DNA of 64,000 bases. Origin: Aquatica leii (Eukaryota > Arthropoda > Insecta > Coleoptera > Lampyridae). The stretch spans positions 165,972,035 to 166,036,034 of the forward strand of contig CM069432.1 of NCBI GenBank assembly GCA_035610365.1, written 5' to 3'. Position 1 is the stretch's first letter, and each line of letters opens with the position of its first letter. Shown here in pieces: positions 12,192 through 21,635 of this stretch. Both the position numbers and the translations under genes were made by a program. Under the pieces are notes generated by a model. That model was not told where the DNA came from, ran no database searches, and saw only the letters and a program-made list of their open reading frames with translations.

Positions 12192-12353
12192 TTAAGCTTT
12201 ATCGTTGGCTTTATTCATCTATTTAATATATTAAGATATCTTATGATACAATTGTATGATGATACGAATTCTTACTTAACCTTACTATTATATTTACTTT
12301 TGTATTTTTTCTTCATCGTTCGCTTTAATTTAGATATTACTTACAATTTATAC

Positions 12354-12843
12354 ATGGCTGGATCACGCTGTAAAAGAACTGTGTATAGTGATGCTGATGT
12401 TTCTACATTAAGTAGATTTAATTTATACTTATAAAGACAAAGTGGAATGTAAGACAACAGACATGCTAATATGGAAGGATAAGGTAAAATCCTATTATTT
12501 TTAAAAGAAAATGAATTGCCAATATATTATAGGATGCTGTGTGGGAGAAAATTTGTGTGGATTTTAACACCGGTGCTACAGAGCAACGAACAACCGAACA
12601 ATTGCGTACAAAGTACAACAATTTAAAGAAAGACACCCGAAGGTATTTTGCCAAACAGCGGCAGAATTTATATAGGACTGGTGGTGGCCCTGTAGAAGAT
12701 GACATATGAGGTGTCATAAGAGATATATATGAAAAAATAAAAGTAAAAAAAGTAAACTCACCTAAAATGCATAATTATGGTGATTTTGTATTTTATATTA
12801 CAGATTCAGAATCACAAAGTGAACCATCTACAAGTGCTGCTTT
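12354..12843 (+). pseudogene. Myb/SANT-like (MSANTD-type) protein of a decayed Harbinger element
   Basis: A plus-strand start MAGSRCKRTVYSDADV is followed, after a one-base frameshift near 12415, by VDLIYTYKDKVECKTTDMLI ending at a GTAAAA donor (12484). The next exon starts after TATAG near 12530 with DAVWEKICVDFNTG, TTEQLRTKYNNLKKDTRRYF and RTGGGPVEDD, the hallmark Myb/SANT-like arrangement. A TGA at 12717 then interrupts the frame; a further exon DSESQSEPSTSAAF follows near 12803. Harbinger elements carry such a DNA-binding partner opposite the transposase, as seen here with the convergent fragment on the minus strand. Confidence 0.6.
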
Positions 12844-13236
12844 TTGTGGCATATAAGCGTAACGTTAACAGAAGCTGGTTCATTGGTGATACAGCTAGGT
12901 TTCTGCAAAATTTACATTAGTATTTGTGGTTTTCCATAAAATATATCATTTACCTATTGGTCCCATGCACCAAGTCATTCTCTATTGCAGCTAATAAATG
13001 GACAACTGTACCTTTCTGAAGGCGAAACCTTATAAAAATTCTTGGTCTGACCATCTGTTGTAATTATCAGGGCGCTCACGAAAAGTACGTGGAACCCGTA
13101 GTCTACCTATTAGTTCTAATTCTACTTCTGAATCGGAAGATGAACTGCTTCTATGTAATAACAATGGTTGGTCTATGATACCACAAGCAGCATTACTATC
13201 GGAACTGCTCGAGCTTGAGTCCGTATTTATAATCAC
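12844..13236 (-). pseudogene. Harbinger (HARBI1-like) transposase N-terminal relic
   Basis: The minus-strand frame 13236-13030 has a serine-rich leader and then RVPRTFRERPDNYNRWSDQ, typical of the N-terminus of a Harbinger transposase. Two extra T bases in a T-run near 13030 shift the frame, after which FIRFRLQKGTVVHLLAAIEN continues to an AATAG/GTAAAT donor (12954). The next exon starts at 12902 with NLAVSPMNQLLLTLRLYAT and then stops matching: the rest, including the catalytic triad, is deleted, and the sequence runs straight into the 3' end of the opposing Myb/SANT gene. Confidence 0.6.
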
Positions 13237-13446
13237 AGAACATCTACAAGATTTATAATCACACAGAACTCGCTTTCATATTTAACTCACTTTATAAAAC
13301 AAAAGCAAAGAACGTTTTTTGTGGTTTTAGTCTTGAAAAAGACTTTTTTTTGCAGGGATAAAGGTAAAAGGTAGGTAAAATTAGGTATGAAAATGTGAAG
13401 AGTTGGAAAGCAGTGATAATTCGGCAAATTAATAGCAAGGATAATT

Positions 13447-16400
13447 GAAGAGGTGAGTGGCTGAAGGAGGTATGTAACAAAAAGTAAGTTTTGAGATATT
13501 TGACCTCAAAGTTTTAATTGTAGTACTTTTTTAAAACATTTAACAAACCATTCTGTTCCTATGAGTGGTAAAATTGATATGGATGTTAAGAAAAGATTTA
13601 AATATCTGCCAAACAAAGAAAAATAAACATGTTTTGTACATAACTCCTTCTTCCAAATACATTTTTATATTTCGCGTTTGTTTAAAGGACAAAACTGGTT
13701 ATGTGTATGCAATTGAAAATACTGTTGTATAGATATTCAAAATGATATTTACTTTTTCGTACATAATGGAAGTTTATTGTATTTTAATGAAACTGTTAAG
13801 TTTGATTAAATCTGTTAACTCTTAAGTTGTTTCATTGTCTTCGCATAAAACAAGCTTATAGAACCACTTGTGTTGTTCGGGAATGAAGCAAAGTTGTTCT
13901 TTTAAGTTTTCAATTTTTTCTCTTGATAGTGTGCCAGTTTTCCTGAAGAGTCTTGGAATGTTAAAGTCTTCAGAAAGAGACGAAGGTTTTTTTCAAATTT
14001 TTGTGAATATTGACCTGTTTAAAGGGAGTACAATAATCAAAACTCTCTTTGAAGAGGTATGGCCCATAGGAATCTACACGGATCTATTTAATCCCGTCTC
14101 GGAAATATACTTTTTCATTCAAAACATCTTTTTTCCTATTCATAAGTTGCATTTTGTTTGGAAGGTTCTCAGTGTTTTTGAAATGATGCTGCATATCAAT
14201 GACCACATTATTCTTTTTACTGGCAGAGGCAATAATTTCCCGGTATTGTTGTGGAGTACAATAGTTTGGTGTTTTCTTAATTTTTTTTCTATACGGCCAA
14301 AATCCCGGTCCGAATCCAAGTATGAATGCCCTACTTCGGGAAACTTATGGTCTATTATTTTGAATATACCTTTTTGTACAAGATACTGATAAACGCACAC
14401 CATTAGGAAATTTTTGTTTTGCCCTGCACAGGAGTCTGTCCAAATAATTAAATGATTTTTTTGTTTAAGCGCCAGTTCAACTTCAATGGTTCTTAAAAGA
14501 CAACTGGCAATCTCACTACTACCCCTGCATGCTTGGTCTTCAGTCCATGTACAAAAAACTGTTTTATCTACTTCTTTAGTTGTAATATGTATGCCTAAAT
14601 TATAAAACCACATTTGGCGTAGATAAAATGCTTTCGAAAGTACTGAGTCGAGGTAAAGGCATCGTTTGTTGGAGGTCGAATGTTATATATGCAACGTCAT
14701 TTGTATTTTTGGCCAGTTCTCTATCGACATCTTGAGCTGCAAAAGCGGCTTTGTAATTTTCACAATGTTCCCCATTCGCAGTACCAGAATCGCAAGTGCT
14801 ACACGTGTCACTTTTGGGGTGTCCGAACGACAAATTAAATTCATTGTTGAAAATATAGCGGTACGTGCATTCTTTAACTTTGAACCGATTATGCACTTTG
14901 TCACCATTACATGTTTCAATATAAAGTTTATGCATGATGGGAAGTGATAAAAGAGGAGACAGATATTTCTTATGTATATTGCAATTTCGTGAATAATGCG
15001 ATGATTCAGAAGGAAAACTTGAGATATGCTGGATTATATAAGCTACAACATCGTCAGGAGTTTTGTTGGGTCTATTGTTATGCTTTCCCCTTTTGTCTGG
15101 TAGAGGAGCAGCTAAACCCATCTGTATTTGCTTTTGGATTAAATCAACCTTCTTCATGCTGATATTGTATAATGAAACAAAAGCCCGTTTACAAGTAGTA
15201 GTTTGTTTTACCCCGTATGTTATGCTATATTCGTATGAAGCGGTCTTGTGTTTTAAAGCTCCAGTTCTCTGTCTTTTTGTGGGGATTATTTTTATACTGT
15301 TATATAGTAAAGAGTTTTTAGCATTTATATCCAATGTGTACCACGATGACAATATTTCTTCCCTGTCTTCAATTTAAAATGCCTGAGAACACTTTCGGCG
15401 ACAATTTTCTGGGCATAAATTATCTTTGACACTAGTCTTAGCAGGTTTCAATTCACCTTTATAATTTATGTACGCTTCTCCTCTTTGTCTGCAGAGTGTA
15501 GCTTTCCGTTTTTTCCATTCATCAGGATTTCGTTGCCTTTTTTAGTTACTTTTACTTTTGGTTGGAAATGTTTCTTTTTAGAAAGGACTCTGGGCAAAGT
15601 ATGCTTTTCTTCATTTTGGTCAACACTAATTTCATTAGGTTTTGTCTGACGTACCAATACATTGTCATCATCCATTTGTTCTATTATACTATTATTCTGT
15701 TCCTCTATCAGCTCATCATTACTCTGTACATCCATCATTTCATTATCAATCTTCTCTCTCATTATTCTGTGACAACGTTTCTTGGTTTTGGGTTCATTTT
15801 GTTCTTCGGCAATTCCATCGTCTGATGAATCGACGTAATCTTTCGGATCTGGCACGTATTCATCACTAGAGTTATCCTCGAATAAGTTATCGTAACTTGC
15901 GTCGGAATGATCATCTGCAAAAAGAGTTACTAAATTTACAGTAGAACAAAAGTTAAAAAAGAATCTTTATGATAATGCCATCGAATATAACACAATGTGC
16001 TTATGTACATGAACTTTCTACTTTATAAAAGAATACTTACATTCTTCCTGGTAAACTTCATTTGTGCGTGTAAAAGGATCACTATACTTGTTGACACCCT
16101 TGGTATTTTTGTTTCTAGGTTAGAATTCTCCGTTTGTGTTGAAAACTTTTTGTTAATACTTTCGCTGGCAGTTGCACTATCTTTATTCAACGCTAACTGT
16201 AAAACTATGTTTCCCCTAGAAGTCATTTCAACTATCTTTACCACTAATATTACTGAAAACAACACAAATTCGTAAACACGTGTTAATCAAAACAATCGTT
16301 AGTCGTTACTGTCAAATGTGAACGGTTAATAGCTTTTTTGCAGAGTGCATGAAGGCGGTATGTTACGTATCATATTTACGGCGCTATTGGAAGAAGGAGG

Positions 16401-16615
16401 TATGTGCTATTTATGTTTGATACCTCCTTCATCCACTACAAATATAAATGGTTGTTGTCGCATACCTCCTTCATGACCCTAATATTTCTGTTAAAACGGG
16501 GTTTGGAGAGCGGCTGTCAGTTCACAAAACAGACTAACACATACCTCCTTCATCTACGACAATAACTCAATTTTTGCAAAAATGTTACATACACCCTTCA
16601 TCCACTCACCCCTTC
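13447..16615. mobile_element. 3.2-kb DDE transposon with inverted ends, possible AATT target duplication
   Basis: The left end GAAGAGGTGAGTGGCTGAAG is the inverted counterpart of the right end (reverse complement GAAGGGGTGAGTGGATGAAG), and the match continues through GTATGTAAC. AATT flanks both ends (13443-13446 and 16616-16619), which may be a 4-bp target duplication or part of the palindrome. Copies of the motif GAAGGAGGTATG cluster near the right end in both orientations (near 16347, 16395, 16427, 16460, 16543, 16590) and once near 13464. They look like subterminal transposase-binding repeats. A minus-strand transposase pseudogene fills the middle. Confidence 0.75.
13822..16226 (-). pseudogene. 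Transposase of the 13447-16615 element (RNase-H-fold, FDLQQTMPLP / TDSCAGQNKN family)
   Basis: Exon 1 runs from 16226 (MTSRGNIVLQLALNKD) to a GTAAGT donor after 16041; exon 2 starts at 15914 after a CAG acceptor and reads acidic residues, then basic ones. Later motifs are KGELKPAKTS, a cysteine-rich NLCPENCRRKC, CSTCDSGTANGEHC, FDLQQTMPLP (first catalytic Asp candidate), IIWTDSCAGQNKNF (second) and GHSYLDSDRDFGRIE (third). This pattern recurs in many uncharacterised insect and cnidarian proteins that appear transposon-encoded. Lesions include a frameshift near 16110, one near 15475, a TAA near 15379, a one-base insertion near 14640, and stops and shifts after 14140. The 4-bp duplication suggests the Sola group as a hypothesis only. 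Confidence 0.7.
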
Positions 16616-16629
16616 AATTGTTAGTAATG

Positions 16630-18230
16630 ATAAATAAAAAAAATTAACAAATGAAAAATTTAGTACGGAAAATGCAAGTAGAGGTTAGGTTATTAGACGG
16701 AAAAAAGATTGTGAAGTAAAATTAGCTTTGCGGCGTAATATTTCTGCGCTTAAGCATGCGTTTCCCAGCCTTAAATTGTTTCAACCGTCCGTTGAATACG
16801 TTAAACGCTGCTTGGCCTGTCGGTTGGCGAAACCGTCGGTTCAACCTTCGGTTTGATTCCAACCGTACTTTATACAACGCAATCCTGCAATCAACCGTCG
16901 GTTCAGTCTCAACCTGTGGTCAACCGTACATTATAAAACCAGCCCTTAGTTAACCGACGCCTATCGGTGGGTACTGAAGTCCTGGGTTACGGATGCAATT
17001 CAGCTATTAGTTGCTTGGTCGGGACAAACAAACAAGAGCCAAAAATACACATATAATAAACACAATAATATCAAACAAATGTTATAAAACGTAAGGCCGA
17101 TTATCATGGAAGCAATAACCTACCGCGACTTTAATACATATATCGAAGCAGGCACTTGTCTATATCATAGATTCAAGATACACGACTTCACATATAAAAC
17201 ACAGGGTCCTCATAGTATAAGACCTGCAGCCACTTGAATGCCCCTCACGGTAAATAAAATATTAGGTTTACATTTGACATGGCAATTCACACAACGGTCT
17301 TTGCACATATAGATATTTCCCGCCGTAAACGTGTGAATATCAGAATAAAACAATTCTAACTTCTAGCAATTTGAGCAATTCATAAAACACACGAGCAATA
17401 ATGATGAAACAAAAAAAAGTTACAATAAAACGTGCTTCGTCATTTGTGTACGCGACTCGAGCAAGTTTAAATTCAATAGTAATTTTTTTTTAAATAAAAT
17501 CGTTTTGTTTAAACAAAATTTTTAAAAGAAAACATAAATTGGCACAGAGAAAAATAAAAGAAATATAACAAAAAAGCAACGGGACCATAAAATAGCTACC
17601 CGCGCTATCTTTTCAAACAAAGGAAACAAGTGTAAAAACTACCCTGGTTCCAATGTAGACGCTAAAACACAAATACAAAGACCGACAAAGACATACACGG
17701 ATTAAAATTATTTTGAATACATACTTAAAACGTTACAAAGGTTTACAGAACAAAGCACAAATGATAAAAGACAAATACTTGTTAATTTTAAACCGTATTG
17801 TTATCTCGAACAAGATTCACAATAAGATGCCGACCGCTTTCGGACTTCTCTTTTTTAAAGCCTCTCACTCCTCTAAGGAGTGGATGCGCTATTTCGCACC
17901 CGGCACCTTTCATAAATTCATAAATTTCTGCGCTTCCTCTAAATTCAAATTCAAACGGGACCATCTCATAACGACTCTCAAAAATCGATAAGGATCTTCA
18001 AAGGTATTAAGGTAAACTTTAGATGTTTATAGCAATTCCACATCGAATCAACAAATTATAGTATCATTTTCGTCCTTACATTCTTTTATGTTTGTAATTA
18101 AAAACTAGGTTAGACTTTTTTAAATAAACCTTTAATAAAGTAACTGCTGTTTAAACGATAATAAAATGTTGAATAGTTCAATATTACAACTATATTAATA
18201 TTAGTTAGCTCATTTTAAAGCTTTTTTGAT
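16630..18230. other. Gene-free stretch with degenerate AACCGTCGGTT repeats
   Basis: Between about 16781 and 16960 the palindromic motif AACCGTCGGTT or close variants occur several times, and the block ends TTATAAAACCAGCCC followed by TTA, the look of a MITE end with TTA target. A matching left end was not found. The rest is AT-rich with no supported gene; the open frame at 17713-17991 resembles nothing I know. Confidence 0.4.
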
Positions 18231-18841
18231 AAGGTTTTACCCAATCAGCAAGGAAACGTTTTTTTCATGTTTTAAAAACGTTACAACGTTTTAAAATAGT
18301 TGAAATAAAAATGTTTTTCAGAAAAATATTTATGTTTGCAGTGCCAAAAGTTTAAATTTGAATTTACCGCCTGCTTAGTGGCGCTGACAACGATCGTTCC
18401 GGAAAGTTTAGTTTTTGATTCATTCTCATTCTCGTTGCGTACGCGTAACCCTTGCGCGCAACCTTAATTTAGTTTTTATTTAGTTATGTTATGATTTTAT
18501 GGAGCAAATAAAGTACAGTGTTTTTGTACAATTTGTTTATTAAAAAACTTATAACCACCTGACATTTATTACTACAGCTGTCAGCATTTATTATGATGGT
18601 ACATTTTTTGTTTCAAGAAATTTTGCTGAAGTGTAATATTATTTGTTAGAACAGTGGTACACTAAAACGTTCATTCTATGTACTTCATGATTTCCATTCT
18701 TTGTGATGTTTTAAGGTTATCAAATTGATATAATGTTGGCTAAATGGGAGATTTGAACGTGCACAATAACCAATTAAAGTTTCAAAATCTTGGATTGCTA
18801 ATTGTTCTGGTTTTCGTTTTTACACAAAGAAGTACGTGCAT

Positions 18842-19024
18842 AATTAGTCAAAAGTTTTATTTTTTCAAGTTTTATAGATAGGATCCTTTTTTGTGGAGGA
18901 ACGGTAACAATAAAAATAACCTTTATTGTTCAGGCCTTAACAACAGATAAAGGTTGTTTTTATTGTTGCCGTTCCTCCACTCTGAAGGATCCTATCCATA
19001 AAATAGAAAACCTTTTGATTAATT
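18842..19024. repeat. Foldback element, about 80-bp arms
   Basis: The left arm (AATTAGTCAAAAG..., GATAGGATCCTTTTTTGTGG, AGGAACGGTAACAATAAAAA) pairs with the right arm (GTTGCCGTTCCTCCAC..., GGATCCTATCCATAAAATAG, CTTTTGATTAATT). The arms are separated by a short loop with AGGCCT. The hairpin has no coding frame and looks like a foldback MITE. Confidence 0.75.
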
Positions 19025-19208
19025 GTAAACTTTTGTGAGGATTATTACAATTATTTCAATTAATATAAAACAATTACATGATGTTTGCTTTAGTTTTATG
19101 TTAATGTGTTAATTTTTGTTATAAATACCAAATGTGTTTGCAGCCATATGAAATTGAAATATTTTGACTACACAAAGATTGTATTATCTATCTTTTGTAA
19201 GCATTTTA

Positions 19209-19384
19209 GGGCTGGTTCTATAATAATGGTATAAATGTCAGTTAAGTTATACTTAGTTTGATTGTAAAATGCTGTCGTTATTATAAGTTAGTATAAATAA
19301 AACTAACAGCCAAATATGTCAGTATTTTAAAATTAAAGCAAGTATAACTAAACTTAAATTTATACCATGATTGTAAAACTGACC
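19209..19384. mobile_element. 176-bp MITE with TTA target duplication (Harbinger-type)
   Basis: The left end GGGCTGGTTCTATAATAATG and the reverse complement of the right end GGTCAGTTTTACAATCATGG are inverted relatives, with the match continuing through GGTATAAAT and AGTTATACTT. TTA lies immediately outside both ends (19206-19208 and 19385-19387). The three-base TTA duplication is the Harbinger signature. There is no coding sequence. Confidence 0.65.
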
Positions 19385-19387
19385 TTA

Positions 19388-20629
19388 AACATATTGCAAT
19401 ATTTTTTATACAGTAATGCAACATTTGTAAAATATTATAAATAATATTTTTTAAACATTTTTAGAATGTTTTTTTAATATTGACTTTGCAACGTAATTCT
19501 GGCCATTAAGACGTTTTTGCAATGTTTTTAAAAATGTAAATATATCTTTTGTAAAACGTTGAAAAAAACATTTCAAAAATGTTTCCTTGTCGTTTTTTTT
19601 TGAAAATACAGTTTTTTGAAATCCAGCATGCCCAATATTTTGTTTAGATAATAAAAAGAAATATGAACTACCATGTATATCATATAAAAGCCTATAAAAA
19701 AAGCTTTAAAACAAGTCATTTTACCTTATACTATGTTTGATAGAAGGCAAGTTATTAGCAGATAAAAAAATTAATTGGCTTAACAATTTCAGACCTAGTA
19801 TACTCATAAAAAAGCTTAAAAAAATACTTGTATACTAAATTATAAAGTATTCTAAATAGTAAGGATTTGACATAAAATAAGTATAACATCGTAGTATAAA
19901 AAATTTTAAAAATACCTAAAAACAACAATAAAACATCTTCAAGAACACCCTGAAAAAAAAATTTACTGCACAAAACCCGAACTCGATCGGTTAAGTAATA
20001 CTCCCAAAAAATGAATTACAAGTTTCACATTCTGCAAAATTATGTCAAAATTGTATTGCTTTAATGTAAGAAACAATTACGTGCATTTACAATCTAGTAG
20101 TGATAAATGCTGACTGGTACAAACGAACGCGTAAATACTAGACGACCTCCAGGTCGTAATATTAAGTCGAATGTCATTCATTTTTTAGTTATGCGTTGTT
20201 ATTAAAAGTGCCCAGTATAATATTAGACTGTAGAGGCGTTACATTATGTCGTGAGCTGTGACCTTGAGTCGAAAATCTGAATTAATATAGTCAAAAATTT
20301 GACAAGTCTATCTGAATTTCAAAAACGTTAGCATGTCTAAAAATGAATAAAAGAAAAATAGTATCAAACAAAACAAAAATCTATAAATTACTTTCTTTCC
20401 CTTATTGTCATTGTTTTCGTCAAAATTCCCAAGTAGTTGTGAGTCCAGATGATTGTAGTGTTGTACTACAACCATTATCAAGCTCTAAGTCTTCAAGCTC
20501 AAAAAGTTATTATAAAAAAACTATTAATTTTAAATAATTGACTGTAATAACATCTGTGACATCACTACTAGGGCAAAAACCCTCAGATTCGATACCACAA
20601 GCGTCACCCCCAAATTCAATTCTAAACCC
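19388..20629. other. Gene-free stretch
   Basis: AT-rich sequence with runs of AACATTTTTAAAATGTT-like motifs up to about 19600, related to a block at 57410-57560. Together with 18236-18300 these may be the ends of an older element interrupted by the foldback and MITE. No gene is supported. Confidence 0.4.
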
Positions 20630-20995
20630 TCAATTGTTTTTCGGTTTGTTATATCCATCCATAGTTATATTCAAACATGGATCGGTCTTAGGTATGTACG
20701 TTCCTCCTCCAGTTGCTTGTAATTGCTGTCTATTCCTTGCAGCTAGTTTTCTAACTTCTGCTTTTTCATTTCAGTAACATTTTTTTAAACTCTCTTTACT
20801 TCTATTAATTTTATTTGGAGAATTTGCGTTAAATTCAACGGTAATCCTGTCCCACGCTAAACTTTTTTCATTCCATGTTGTGCCATTTGTTCCTTTGCAC
20901 TAAATTATTTTTTTGTGTTTCGCGACACAATGCATAAGAAAGAACTTTTCATCGTTTGAAAAATTTACTTTTCGTAATTTTTCAGTATTTGTCAT
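20630..20995 (-). pseudogene. Myb/SANT-like DNA-binding protein relic
   Basis: From an ATG at 20995 the minus strand reads MTNTEKLRKVNFSNDEKFFL, then WDRITVEFNANSPNK and, after a stop, KAEVRKLAARNRQQLQATGG followed by G. This is the tryptophan-centred Myb/SANT-like fold and basic tail with TGGG found in many insect transposon-associated regulators. Two in-frame stops interrupt it. A serine- and acid-rich tail seems to continue beyond 20630 in another frame. No terminal repeats were identified. Confidence 0.5.
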
Positions 20996-21635
20996 TATTG
21001 TATATCACAATGATATCACATAATATTCACTATGATCGACGGGTTCTTTTGCAGCATAGTTTTGCAGTTCTTTGTTTACCTTAGTTGTTTATTGTGAATC
21101 ATAGCTGTCAATCGAATATCAATCTGTCAAATTTTTTGTACCACGGCAACTTAAATTTACTGATGCACCAAAAACCCCAACTTCAGTAAGTGGAACTTCA
21201 CATTTTCCGGTGAGTACACTTTACATAAGTAAAAATTAATTAAATTAAATAATACTTACGGAGGTATCACTTCATATGTAAGTCGGTGCAGTAGGCCCTT
21301 AGGATTTTCATAGTAGATGTGTCAAATTCCTTAATCCGACCCTGTCGTGAGTGTCGTTTGACTATTCAACTTGTGTTGACTATGTCAAAACATTATATAG
21401 GTTAGATTAGACAAAAACTTTGTTTTGAAACTTTAAGAACACTTTAAGTCATCTATTTAATCACGTTTGAAGCGATAACGTCCTAGTTACACATAAATTC
21501 TAATAAATTACGTTAAATATATTTACAAACGATAAGATTTCTTTAAATTTTCCTGGAGCATTAAAAAGGTTATAAGAGGTTAATTAGATTTTAATTCGTA
21601 ATTTTGCCCTAAAGTAAAATCAATTTTAGATAAGG

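Noticed and set aside
13868-14389. 173-codon plus-strand open frame
   Set aside because: It is the antisense shadow of the minus-strand transposase of the 13447-16615 element, whose conserved motifs fix the true strand.
17713-17991. 92-codon open frame considered as a small gene
   Set aside because: No family resemblance, no splice or promoter context, and base composition similar to the surroundings.
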